Below are positions 12,791 to 22,400 of a stretch of DNA of 64,000 bases, piece by piece. A program made the translations under genes and the position numbers. The notes beneath the pieces are model-generated. The model did no database searches, was not told the origin of the DNA, and was given only the letters and a program-made list of their open reading frames with translations. The stretch comes from Strigamia acuminata (taxonomy: Eukaryota; Arthropoda; Chilopoda; Geophilomorpha; Linotaeniidae), in assembly GCA_949358305.1 (NCBI GenBank), contig OX442319.1:2852001-2916000 (forward strand). The letters are read 5' to 3'. Within the stretch, counting starts at the first letter, position 1. The number at the start of each line of letters is the position of its first letter.

Positions 12791-13023
12791 TCTTATTGAA
12801 ATATTGTCTTTAAAAAACAATGACGAGGTCCCATCACGACACAAGGAGATAAACGTATTAGTTAATTGAAAACGTAAGGTAGGAGTGCGCAAAACGTTAC
12901 GACAATGTGTGGAAGTGACTGGAGTATTGAAATGCAAGAAATTGATAAATGCTACTCCATGCTGTGTTCTGTTTCTGTTTTGTTACAGTTGTAAATTATT
13001 AGCATTAAAATTCTTGTTCTATT

Positions 13024-13444
13024 TTACTGCCAGTGGTAGTCTCTGGAACACATCACAGTGCGCATGACCGGCCAATGCGGCGCATCGTTGCAAAAAATAC
13101 GGATTTGTGTTCCCACGTTGCGAGTTTTGTTGTCCCAAAAACTGGGCAGGCGCTCTCCACCACTCTCCTCCAAATTGCATCGATACTTGACAACAAGTCC
13201 GGAGTGACGTTTATATCCATCCCGATCCGACAACAGGCCTGGCGTGGCGGGCGACTCTCCCATGCATATGAAGTAAGCTGTTTTAAAATATATTTACATC
13301 AAAATGTCACTTTTATTCGCACGATTTCTTACTTCCGTATATGTAATATCCAACGGGAATGGAGATTAGTAGGATAACTATGATTGTAAGGCAACAGCAA
13401 CAAAGAATTGCAAAGAAAATCGAACGTTCTTGATTCTTGTTCAT
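13024..13444 (-). CDS. Small type II membrane protein with sushi-like ectodomain (copy C)
   Basis: Exons 13444-13333 and 13277-13024 (stop TAA) on the minus strand, 121 aa. Donor GTAAGAAA and acceptor TTTTAAAACAG fit and phase is kept (A|CT). The first 37 residues are a short polar N-terminus (MNKNQERS) and one strong membrane segment (FFAILCCCCLTIIVILLISI) with no signal cleavage site, so the C-terminus should be outside. The ectodomain starts with CMGESPATP and ends with PVMRTVMCSRDYHW. These match copies A (CVGKPPKPP, PVMRVICAQEHHW) and B (CIGEPPRMP, VVRRAECNTKNRW) near 46.5 and 50.0 kb. The Cys/Trp spacing resembles a sushi/CCP domain. Copy C has an internal stretch of about 35 residues the others lack and ends right after the Trp, so the last family Cys is absent. 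Function unknown. Copy D starts about 180 bp away, divergently. Confidence 0.68.
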
Positions 13445-13624
13445 TCTAAACGAGAAAACAAAGACGCGGAGAATGAAATATGGTGTCGACAATTCAAGAG
13501 AAAAATACGAACGTGAAAAGTAATATTTATCTGCCATTCGAAGTCGATCTCATTGCGAAAATTAAAAGACGTGGTCCGCGAGCATTCGAATTCGTGTTGT
13601 TGTCGTCAATAGAGGTTGGAAGCA

Positions 13625-14048
13625 ATGGCTGCTGTTGGGAAGTCGAAACAAACTAATCCGGAATCGCCTAGTCCAGGATCGGAGATGCTTCGAACAAAAA
13701 TAGGTTGAAGAATAAACCTCTTGTTAAATGGGCGCGACAAATTGTGACAGAGTTGAGTGAATTCGAAGTGGGCGAAGAAATGCTGACATAAATTAATTTG
13801 TGTTTACGGAGAACAGTAAGAAGTTTATCGTTGCTGCTGCAGGTTTTGTCGGGATACTTTTGGTTGTTTCACTTGTAGCCATGATTTCTGTGGTTACATT
13901 GAGTAGAGAAGAAGATGAAAGTATAGGAGAATGCATGGGTTGAATGTGTTTTGAAATGGATGTGAGGAACGGAGGCGCGTGTCACACACATCCGAGATAT
14001 CCGATTGTTGTCGGCACACTCTGGTGGCTGTGTTGGCCCAGATACAAA
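13625..14048 (+). pseudogene. Sushi-like small membrane protein (copy D), broken by a stop and a Gypsy insertion
   Basis: The candidate start at 13625 gives a polar N-terminus (MAAVGKSKQTNPESPSPGSE), then an unclear splice region. From 13803 there is an open frame with a polar start (FTENSKKF), a membrane segment (IVAAAGFVGILLVVSLVAMI), an acidic linker and ECMG at the position of the first ectodomain Cys in the other copies. TGA at 13941 interrupts it. The same frame resumes with MCFEMDVRNGGAC and YPIVVGTLWWLC, matching the Y-GT-YYC block of copy B, and then meets the LTR at 14049. The downstream part beyond the element (after 18429) is not recognisable. Copies C and D are head to head, so they may have shared a promoter in the gap (13445-13624). 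The exon structure of the N-terminus is uncertain. Confidence 0.5.
14044..14048. repeat. Target-site duplication ACAAA, left copy of Gypsy I
   Basis: ACAAA directly precedes the TGTG start of the LTR at 14049 and recurs directly after the other LTR at 18425-18429. A 5-bp duplication is usual for Ty3/Gypsy integration and shows both element ends are intact. Confidence 0.9.
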
Positions 14049-14214
14049 TGTGTTATCAGGAATGACGAATGAATGACTGATCAGTTCAATGGTTAACTAA
14101 CAAGTGTTTATTTAAATGAAAACAGGTAACATATATACGACTGGTCAGTAACAGCTGACCAATCAGGACACGTCGTACGTATGTACGACGTACGTAACAC
14201 TAGCCAATTACACA
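14049..14214 (-). repeat. Gypsy I LTR (3' LTR in element orientation), 166 bp
   Basis: Starts TGTGTTATCAGG and ends GCCAATTACACA, with TGTG/CACA inverted ends. By eye it is identical to the LTR at 18259-18424. The adjoining internal sequence read on the minus strand is AAAAGGGGAGA (14215-14225), a typical polypurine tract for plus-strand priming. Confidence 0.93.
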
Positions 14215-14242
14215 TCTCCCCTTTTAAGCTCTTTTTTTTTTC

Positions 14243-17200
14243 TTATAAATTCAAACGATTCGGTTGCTTTACTCCTCTGCCCGATCTAGTAACGTACGAA
14301 GATCCTGTGGGAGCCCTAGGACAAGTGACTTCTTTGTTAGGAGCTGCTGAATGATCTGTGTTAATTGGTTCTTCTTCTTTTTCTTCGGGAATCGCCTCCT
14401 CATTCTCGGTTTCCAGAGTAACGCTGGGAAGTGGTAATAAATGGAATCGGTTCCGTCGAATTGTTCGTTTATCAGTTTCAATGATGTACGATCTGGGTGA
14501 TGAATCGAGTTGTTTAATCCGTCCTTCTCGTCGCAAATCGGTGATCCAGACATCTTCACCGACTTTTAGTGGGATTAATTCTCGGACTCCGTGATGTTTA
14601 TCGTAATTTTTCTTTTGCGCGTTCCGTCTGTCTTCTTCTTTTCGAAGTAATATCGATTCGTCAGGTGTTTTTGGGATCAGTTTTGAGCTGATGACTGGGA
14701 CTGATAAATTTCGAATGGCTCTTCCATTTAGAAGTTCGGCAGGTGAGAATCCATTTGCGAGGGGAGTCGCGCGATATAATTGCAGTGCCCGATATCCATC
14801 GTCTGCTTTCTTTAAACTCCGTTTTATAATTTTTACCGCAGCTTCGACAAATCCGTTACTTTGAGGAAATCCGGGGCTGCTCGTAACGTGTGTGAACTTC
14901 CATTCTTTGGCAAATTCTCTAAATTCGGAGTTTAACAATGGTCCAAAGTGTGTCCCGTTGTCGCTGTAAACAATTTCCGGTGATCCTTGCTCTGAGAATA
15001 AAGATTTTAAATGTGTTATTGTTGTCCGCTCGTGAAGACTTGACATTGGGTAAATAAATGGAAATCGCGAGAAATAATCGGTGACGAGGAGGTACCATTT
15101 GTTTTCGAGTTTAAACAAATCCATCGCAATCTTTTGCCATGGCCGTTTCGGGAATTCGGATGGCATTAATGGCTCGTGTCGATTTATCGTCTCTTTGATG
15201 CATTCCGGACAATTCTTAACTAATTTTTCAAGTTGTGTTGACAAACCAGGCCACCAAACAGATTGTTTTGCCAATGCTCTGCATTTGGTTATTCCGAGAT
15301 GGGCACCGTGAATTTTTGCCAATGTTTCCTTCTGAAGAGCTGGCGGAATTACAATACGAGATGCTTTGAGTAAAATTCCCTCGTCGACTGTCAGATCCGT
15401 TCGATGTTGCCAGTAATCTTTAAGTAGCGGAGGAACTTCGTTTTTCGGCGGCCAACAATGTCGTGAAAATTGGATCAAATGTTTGCAAATTTCGTCGTCC
15501 CGTTGTGCTTTCACAATCTGCTGCAGTCGTTCGTCCGTGGTTGGAAACGACTCGGCCACCAAACGTACGTAAGCGACAATTTCTTGATCCAAATCGTAAT
15601 CGTCTCCAGTTCTTTCGATTGGTCGGCGAGAGAGAGTATCGACTAGCCCTAAATCTTTTCCCGCAATATGAACTACCGTATAAGCGTGACGCTGTAACCG
15701 TAAGCGCATCCTCTGGAGTTTCGGAGTTAATTCGTCCAGTGGTTTCGTCATAAAGATCGGGACGAGCGGCTTGTGATCGGTCTCTAATCGAATAGGAATA
15801 CCTGTAATGAAATCTTGGAAGCGGTCGCACGCCCAAGTGAGCGCGTACCCCTCCTTATCAATTTGTGCCCAATTCGTTTGAGCTGATGTAAATGTTTTTG
15901 CCGCGTATGCAATCGGTCGAAATTCGCCGCTATCCTGTTTTTGTTTCAAAACAGCTCCAACTCCGTAACTGGATGCGTCGGAAGAGATTACGGTTTCTCT
16001 CTTTGGATCGAACCACGCAAGGACAGGTTTAGCCGATAGTGCGAGTTTTAATTTCACAAACGCCTCGTTTTGTATCGGGCTCCACAAGTATTCGTTTTTC
16101 TCTCGTAATAATTCGTTCAGCGGATGAGCTACCGTAGCTAAATGTGGGATGAAACGTCCCAAGTAATTAATCGTGCCAAGAAAACTACGAAGTTCCGATT
16201 TGTTCTGCGGTGCGGCCATTTTTGCTATTGCCTCGATTCGATCTTCGTCGATGTGTACTCCATTGGAATCGATAACATGGCCCAAAAATTTAATGCTCGT
16301 TACGCCGAAAACGCATTTTTCTTTGTTCATCGTTACGTTTTTCTCAAATAATCGTTTTAAAACAGCCCGCAATCGTTCGTCGTGTTCTTCGATCGTGTCT
16401 CCGTAAACTAAAATGTCGTCGACGTTACATTGGACACCCATCAGTCCCTCAAGAATCTCTGTCATCCGTTTTTGAAAAACTTCTGGAGCTGCCGTGATCC
16501 CGAATGGTAAACGAGTAAACTTAAAACGTCCGAATGGCGTTATAAACGTGGTGAGGAGTTGGGATTCTTCGTCCAACTCGCATTGCCAAAATCCATGATT
16601 CGCATCTAATTTCGAAAAATATTTCGCTTTTCCCAGGCGTCCGAATAAATTCTCTGTGTTTGGCATCGGAAAAATTTCGCGTTTGATGTAAACATTGAGT
16701 GGGACGTAGTCGACGCACATGCGGATGGTCCCATCTGGTTTCGGAACTGTAACGAGGCCAGAACACCAATCGGTTGGTTCGTCCACTGGTACAATAACGC
16801 CCAACAGTAACATTTTATCCAAATTTTTCTTAATCTCGTTCAATTTCGGAATCGGGGCACGACGCGGTGTGGTCAAAGCATGCGGAATCGCTCCATCTCG
16901 TAATCGAATTTTGTACGGGATTTTGACACGTCCAAGACCCTGGAAAAGTTCAGGATATTCGATTTCCGGTCGTACTGAAGTGTGACTTGTCTCCGTCGTT
17001 TTTACGTGTTGTACGCGTTTCACGATCCCTAAATCCTCACATGTGTCGCCGTCCAATAATGGTCGGCCGAGGTTTTTGACCACAAATATCTCCGTTAATT
17101 TCGTTTTTCCCCGATATAAAATGTCGTCCCAGAAACTTCCAACCGTTTCTAAAGCATTTTGATCCGCGCCTTTCAATCGTCTCTCGGGTTTACGTAATGT

Positions 17201-18199
17201 GATCGCTGAAAAATAATCGTTAAAAGTTTCAAGTGAAATACACGTGACGTCCGCTCCAGTGTCGGCCCGAAATGATAACCGCACGTTTCTTATCTCGGCC
17301 GAAACGTTCCATCGAGTTGTTCTTTGTACTGGTTTTTTGGCCGAAATGTGCCCCAAAAAATGATATTCAGGCGTTTCGTCGTCCGCGTGTATAATCTCAA
17401 CCGTCGCTGATTTGTTTGATCGGCACATACGTGAATAATGTCCCACCCTTTTACAATTCGCACATTTCGACGCGATAGCAGGGCATTTGGGTGCAAAATG
17501 CGTATCGTATCCGCAGTTTCCGCACGGTCCGCTGTTGTCTTTTGTTTTCGAAGTCGGTCGCGCTGTTTTTCCTTGGTGTTTTTTCTCCGGTTGGTGAACG
17601 CGTCCCACTTCGGTTTTGACCTCCGATTTGACGTCGAACGATGGTTGTAGTTCTCCTTGTTGTCGTCGAACTTGTTCGTTCATCCGAACCGTATTAATTG
17701 CTTTCGCCAGCGTCAAATCTTCCACCAATTGTAATTTTTCGCATAATTGACGATTCCGCATGCCAACGACGATACGATCGCAGATCAGTGTCTCACGGAT
17801 GTTTTTGCTGGTCAATTTATCCAATTCGCAAATGTCGGCCATTGCGTATAACGCGGTGATGAAATCGTCCACCGGTTCGTTTTCTTGCTGGACCCGCTGG
17901 TTAAAACGCGCCCTTTCGAAGATAAGGTTTTTCTTCGCGATAAACAATCCATCGAACGCGGCGATGACGGAATCGAACTTTTTTAATTGTTTCGGAGTCA
18001 AATTCGCTTTTGTTAGAATGTCCTCCGCTTTTCTACCCATGCAGTATAACAATCCGTCGATCTTGTCTTCGTCAGATTTCTCGCGGAGTCCCGAGAAGTT
18101 CAAAAATCGTACGAACCTCTTTTTCCATTGCGGCCAATCGGATGCGGTCGAAAAGTCGAATGGCTCGGGAAAAGGAGTGGCGTGTGCCATAGTTGTCAT
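14243..18199 (-). CDS. Gypsy I Gag-Pol polyprotein (intact, 1318 aa)
   Basis: One uninterrupted reading frame of a Ty3/Gypsy LTR retrotransposon. In order: a Gag-like region with two CCHC-type knuckles (CGNCGYDTHFAPKC and CANCKRVGHYSRMC); aspartic protease FRADTGADVTCIS; reverse transcriptase with NVDDILVYGD as the catalytic block; RNase H (SSDASSYGVGAVL, ETDHKPL); integrase with an HHCC zinc region (HGAHLGITKC to CPECIK); and DDE residues in MDLFKLENKW, YSDNGTHF and FVEAAVKIIKRSL. No envelope frame follows. Gag and Pol are fused without a frameshift. The element copies itself through RNA and is the only retrotransposon here with a full-length frame. With identical LTRs and a perfect target duplication it is a recent and possibly active insertion. 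Confidence 0.96.
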   Translation of the reverse strand: MTTMAHATPFPEPFDFSTASDWPQWKKRFVRFLNFSGLREKSDEDKIDGLLYCMGRKAEDILTKANLTPKQLKKFDSVIAAFDGLFIAKKNLIFERARFNQRVQQENEPVDDFITALYAMADICELDKLTSKNIRETLICDRIVVGMRNRQLCEKLQLVEDLTLAKAINTVRMNEQVRRQQGELQPSFDVKSEVKTEVGRVHQPEKKHQGKTARPTSKTKDNSGPCGNCGYDTHFAPKCPAIASKCANCKRVGHYSRMCRSNKSATVEIIHADDETPEYHFLGHISAKKPVQRTTRWNVSAEIRNVRLSFRADTGADVTCISLETFNDYFSAITLRKPERRLKGADQNALETVGSFWDDILYRGKTKLTEIFVVKNLGRPLLDGDTCEDLGIVKRVQHVKTTETSHTSVRPEIEYPELFQGLGRVKIPYKIRLRDGAIPHALTTPRRAPIPKLNEIKKNLDKMLLLGVIVPVDEPTDWCSGLVTVPKPDGTIRMCVDYVPLNVYIKREIFPMPNTENLFGRLGKAKYFSKLDANHGFWQCELDEESQLLTTFITPFGRFKFTRLPFGITAAPEVFQKRMTEILEGLMGVQCNVDDILVYGDTIEEHDERLRAVLKRLFEKNVTMNKEKCVFGVTSIKFLGHVIDSNGVHIDEDRIEAIAKMAAPQNKSELRSFLGTINYLGRFIPHLATVAHPLNELLREKNEYLWSPIQNEAFVKLKLALSAKPVLAWFDPKRETVISSDASSYGVGAVLKQKQDSGEFRPIAYAAKTFTSAQTNWAQIDKEGYALTWACDRFQDFITGIPIRLETDHKPLVPIFMTKPLDELTPKLQRMRLRLQRHAYTVVHIAGKDLGLVDTLSRRPIERTGDDYDLDQEIVAYVRLVAESFPTTDERLQQIVKAQRDDEICKHLIQFSRHCWPPKNEVPPLLKDYWQHRTDLTVDEGILLKASRIVIPPALQKETLAKIHGAHLGITKCRALAKQSVWWPGLSTQLEKLVKNCPECIKETINRHEPLMPSEFPKRPWQKIAMDLFKLENKWYLLVTDYFSRFPFIYPMSSLHERTTITHLKSLFSEQGSPEIVYSDNGTHFGPLLNSEFREFAKEWKFTHVTSSPGFPQSNGFVEAAVKIIKRSLKKADDGYRALQLYRATPLANGFSPAELLNGRAIRNLSVPVISSKLIPKTPDESILLRKEEDRRNAQKKNYDKHHGVRELIPLKVGEDVWITDLRREGRIKQLDSSPRSYIIETDKRTIRRNRFHLLPLPSVTLETENEEAIPEEKEEEPINTDHSAAPNKEVTCPRAPTGSSYVTRSGRGVKQPNRLNL

Positions 18200-18239
18200 C
18201 GTAGCAAGAATTCTACGAATAATTTGAGTTATTTAAGTC

Positions 18240-18258
18240 GGTTTAACCGCTGCCACCA
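18240..18258 (-). promoter_or_regulatory. Primer-binding site of Gypsy I
   Basis: On the minus strand, immediately inside the 5' LTR, the sequence is TGGTGGCAGCGGTTAAACC. TGG next to the LTR pairs with a tRNA 3' CCA end, as in most LTR elements. I cannot assign the tRNA with certainty. Confidence 0.65.
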
Positions 18259-18424
18259 TGTGTTATCAGGAATGACGAATGAATGACTGATCAGTTCAAT
18301 GGTTAACTAACAAGTGTTTATTTAAATGAAAACAGGTAACATATATACGACTGGTCAGTAACAGCTGACCAATCAGGACACGTCGTACGTATGTACGACG
18401 TACGTAACACTAGCCAATTACACA
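18259..18424 (-). repeat. Gypsy I LTR (5' LTR in element orientation), 166 bp
   Basis: Same 166 bases as 14049-14214, with no difference seen by eye. In element orientation it precedes the primer-binding site and should hold the promoter. It contains a palindromic stretch, ACGTCGTACGTATGTACGAC followed by GT, of unknown role. Confidence 0.93.
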
Positions 18425-18429
18425 ACAAA
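18425..18429. repeat. Target-site duplication ACAAA, right copy of Gypsy I
   Basis: The partner of 14044-14048. Together they bound the element exactly. Confidence 0.9.
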
Positions 18430-18465
18430 TATATGCATTACCGTAGTACATTTTCTTTTTACCCT

Positions 18466-18489
18466 AATCTAACCTAACCTAACCTTAAC
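18466..18489. repeat. Short interstitial telomere-like run (CCTAA)
   Basis: A few imperfect copies of CTAAC/CCTAA, the complement of TTAGG, the common arthropod telomere unit. A second run is at 37955-37979. Too short to mark a chromosome end. Confidence 0.6.
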
Positions 18490-18775
18490 CAATGGGAGAG
18501 CGACAGGAATGCTGTCCTTAGTTGCTTCTGCCTGACAAATGAGTGTAGTGGCGTAGGAGGTGGGGATGTGGATCTGTTTAAATAATTTTTTTGTGAAATT
18601 TTGTGTTTTCCAAATACGGATGTTTTTTTGTTTTTTTTTGAATTGTCGGATTGGTTAAAATTTAGCAAAAAATGTGTCAATATTTAGCAAAATTTTATCA
18701 ATATTTTGAAAATGCATCAAAATTTTGTAAAAATTTTTTTTAATTATAACAAAGTGTTTGCAAATTTTCAAATTT

Positions 18776-19002
18776 TCTCAGTTTTCGCAAATTTTTCTCA
18801 AATTTTTCTCAAATTTTTCTCAAATTTTTCTCAAATTATTCTCAAATTATTCTCAAATTTTTCTCAAATTTTTCTCAAATTTTTCACGAATTTTCACAAA
18901 TTTTTCACGAATTTTCTCAAATTTTTCACTAATTTTCTCAAATTCTTCTCAATTTTTTTAAAAATTATCTCAAAGTTTTCTCAAAGTTTTCTCAAATTTT
19001 TT
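18776..19002. repeat. Tandem array, about 11 bp unit (TTCTCAAATTT)
   Basis: About twenty contiguous degenerate copies of TTCTCAAATTT with TTCACGAATTT variants. The long apparent protein (many NFSQIFLKFF repeats) is a by-product of this array, not a gene. Confidence 0.88.
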
Positions 19003-19175
19003 TCGGGGGTCCATTTGTGCAGGGATCAGTCGATACGCCAGTGCACGAGACATTGTTCCGCATTTTTTTTTTCAAAGCTTAAATCCATTAACGGCTCCCC
19101 CACTCATTTGAATTGAATGTCTTGTTAAAGGTCTTAGCCGCTTATTCGGGACTGCAAAAAGAACTTGCTCCATGA

Positions 19176-19257
19176 CAGGGCTGGACTGGGAACAAATTTA
19201 TTACCGGGAAATCTGGGTGTCCGGGCCACAATTAATGAAGTCGCGACAGGCCACAGC
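19176..19257. mobile_element. Truncated hAT MITE (CAGGGCTGGACTGG family), copy 1
   Basis: Starts CAGGGCTGGACTGGGAACAA and matches the left half of the copy at 51858-52012 (ATCTGGGTGTCCGGGCCACA and onward). It stops at ...GGCCACAGC, exactly where the Gypsy II LTR begins (19258), so the LTR element probably inserted into an older MITE. Confidence 0.75.
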
Positions 19258-19381
19258 TGTGAGTTGTGCTAATAGAGGGCGCCACGTGACGGCGCTCAAT
19301 AAATCACTTGTGATGTTATCCAACATGGCTGAAGCCACGCCGTTATCATTGAGCGACTTCAGCTAATCACAACTACTTACA
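19258..19381 (+). repeat. Gypsy II 5' LTR (about 124 bp)
   Basis: Runs from TGTGAGTTGTGC to CACAACTACTTACA, with ends that are inverted repeats of each other (TGTGAGTTGTG against TGTAAGTAGTTGTG). TGGTGTCAGGAT follows at once and fits a primer-binding site. It contains an AATAAA motif. No matching 3' LTR was found, so the element is truncated at its 3' end. Confidence 0.7.
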
Positions 19382-19393
19382 TGGTGTCAGGAT
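19382..19393 (+). promoter_or_regulatory. Primer-binding site of Gypsy II
   Basis: TGGTGTCAGGAT directly abuts the LTR end. TGG pairs with a tRNA CCA end, and the following bases are of the type often seen for tRNA-Leu-primed elements. The tRNA assignment is tentative. Confidence 0.5.
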
Positions 19394-19452
19394 AAAGGAA
19401 CTTTCAAGTGTGAGTGAATCATTAGAGTGTCAGGGACAAATACACACGTCCA

Positions 19453-22400
19453 GTGACTCAGTACCACAGTGTGATGGCCGATCCAGTCGCGAACCAGCCA
19501 AAGGGATCGAGTGGATCGCGCCCACCAAAGCCGTTAGTAATACAACCAGACAATATGGCGGCAGTATGGGAGGAATGGCTAGACTCCTACGAGTGGTATG
19601 CAGTGGCGGCACAAACCGAGACCCAGACGGCTAAGGTACAAGTCGGATTAATGATGAGTGCCATCGGTCCTGAAGCGAGGAGGATTTTTAAGACTTTTGA
19701 GCTCACGGATGCACAGAAAAAGGACTTGACTGTGGTAAAACAAAAATTCACAGATAAATTTGCGCCGACAGTGAACAAGAGCTTCGCGAGATATGAATTT
19801 TTGACGCTACGACAAGCGGAGGGACAATCGATAGATGAGTTTGTAACCGAGGCCCAAACAAAAATGGCGAAGTGTGGTTTCCAGGCGCTAGCAGATGGAA
19901 TGCTGCGGGACATAATCGTGGTTGGCGTGAGAAGTGAGACATTGCAACAACGGTTATTAGAAGAGGCCGGGTTGATGCTAGAAAAGGCGATACAGCTTGC
20001 ACGATCGTCTGAGGCAGCAGAAAAGCAAGTGAAAGCTATGAAAAATTCAGGTGAATCAAAGGTGGATTTTGTGAGAGCGAATAAAAAGCCAGGACGAACC
20101 ACGAAAAATTCGTCGGATGGATTTTCCAAGCCGTGCGGTCGGAGTGGTCGTAAACACGAATTCGGGAAATGCCCAGCATATGATAAGGCATGTAATAAAT
20201 GCAAAAAGAAAAGACATTTTGCCAGTGTACGCAGAGCCACCCAGGCCGAGGGCAAGGAGAAATGGAAGAAGACCAAACCAAAGCAAGGCGTCGACATGGT
20301 AGACACCGAGGGTGACGAATCAGGCGAGGATCTATATTCCACATTGATGATTGATCGCATCACCGTGTCGCAGACGGATGATGACGACGATTGGTTTGAG
20401 ACAGTGAAGCTTAACAACCAAGTTTCAATTGACATTAAGTTGGACTCAGGCGCACGATGTAATGTGATACCGGCATCTGTAGTACGAAAACTGGGTGTGA
20501 AAGTGACGGAGTCACCAACTCGTCGGTTGCGTTCGTACACGGAACATCACATGAAGGTGGTGGGTGCAATAACTTTAGAATGTGCAATGAATCGTGGTAA
20601 ATCGCCGATAGAATTTCAAGTGGTGGAGGAAGACGTACCAGCATTATTTGGGCAAAAAACGTGCGCGCAATTGAAGTTGATACAGCGAATTAATGCCTTG
20701 GAACCGGAAGTCACCGATGATGAGATAATGAAAAACATTTTCACAGGGTTAGGCTGCGCCAAGGATTTCGTGTATGACATTGACATTGACGGGCAGGCGC
20801 CGTTTAAAATTTTTCCGCCGCGCACAATTCCGCACGTATTGCAAAAACGAGTGAAAGCGGAACTAGATGACATGGTGACGAAAGGTGTGATTGAGCCAGT
20901 AACTGAGCCGACACCAGCGGTCAGTCCGTTAGTAGTAGTGCAGCGGGGAAAGAAAATAAGACTATGCATTGATTTGACGGATGTAAACCAGTACGTGAAG
21001 CGTCGACATTACCCATTACGCACATTCGAGTCAGTAAAACCGAAATTGAAGAAGGCGAAATATTTCGCAAAATTTGATTTGCGATTTGGGTATTGGCAGA
21101 GTCGAGTGACAAAGCGTACGTCAAATTATTTGGTAGTAAACACACCGTGGGGACGTTATCGATTCCTAAGATTGCCGTTTGGAATAAAATCAACACCGGA
21201 AGTTTTCCAAGCGATGATGGAAGCTGCATTAGAAGGAATTCCGGATACGGAGGTGTCAATCGACGACATAATTGCGTACGCTGAGACATTGGCAGAATTG
21301 CGGAAACTAGTCAAGCAGATTCTTCGCCGGTTGTATAAGAAAGGATTCCGTCTAAACAAGGACAAATGCATCTTCGAGGCGACGGAGATCAAGTTTTTGG
21401 GACACATTTTGACCCAAGATGGAGTTAAACCCGACCCGGAGAAGGTGGAAGCCATTGACAGAATAAAATCTCCCACTAATAAAGTGGAGCTGCGTCGGTT
21501 TTTGGGCATGACGGTGTACTTGGCAGAGTTTTTGCCGCACTACTCATCAATGACGGAACCAATTCGGACATTGTTGCCCAAGGATGTAGCCTGGGAATGG
21601 ACGAATGCGCAAGAAACAGCCGTGATGCAAATTAAAGCAGCGCTGAAAACGTCGCCAGTTCTCGCGTATTATGACGTGAACAAGGATGTCGTTTTGTCAG
21701 TGGACGCCAGTTTGCACGCCGTGGGGGCTGCATTGTTCCAGGATGGCCGACCAATTTGTTACGCAACTCAAGCGTTGACGCCATGCCAACAACGCTACCC
21801 TCAAATAGAAAAGAGGCGTTTGCAATTCGATTCGGGTGTCGTAAGTTTCATGATTACGTGTATGGGAAGCGAATTGTCGTAGAAACGGATCATAAGCCGT
21901 TGGAGGCAATAGCCAAGAAGCCGTTGGATCGAGTACCACCAAGATTGCAGCGTATATTCTTTGAGTTGATGCCATACAGTCCAATTATCACGTATAAAAA
22001 GGGGACAGAAATTCCGGTGGCGGACACATTAAGTCAAGATTGTCAACCAGCACCAGTGAAGGAAGATCCCGAGGATCTACAAGTGCATATCGTATTGCCG
22101 ATGACCAATTCTGCGACAAACAAATTGAAGGAAGCGGTTCGTGACGATGCGGAATTTCAGGCGTTGAGTCAAGTGGTCATGGAGGGTTGGCCAGAGACGA
22201 ATGACAGTGTTCCGGCCAACATCCGTAAATACTGGAATTTTCGCAACGAATTGTCGATATATGGCGGGATTGTATTCAAGAATAGCCGCCCAACCATTCC
22301 AGAACAACTGCGAGCGCATTATTTGAAGTGCATTCACATGGGGCATTTGGGGGTCCAGTCAGCGATTCACCGGGCTCGTGAAGCAGTTTTCTGGTTAGAA

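Larger units (their letters stand above)
9325..13023. other. Region upstream of hedgehog; no gene recognised
   Basis: Starts with GC-richer DNA upstream of the hedgehog start (9.3-10.1 kb), likely promoter and 5' UTR. AT-rich DNA follows with transposon remnants near 11.49-11.87 kb and a tandem array at 12.54-12.79 kb. The ORFs here (antisense to hh exon 1, and around 9.8, 10.2, 10.6 and 11.6 kb) overlap on both strands and match no family I know. Confidence 0.6.

Noticed and set aside
15420-15836. 138-aa minus-strand ORF
   Set aside because: Alternate frame of the Gypsy I polyprotein.
18706-19116. 136-aa ORF rich in NFSQIFLKFF
   Set aside because: Produced entirely by the 11-bp tandem TTCTCAAATTT array.
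19587-20540. 317-aa minus-strand ORF
   Set aside because: Antisense shadow of Gypsy II Gag-Pol, no known motif.
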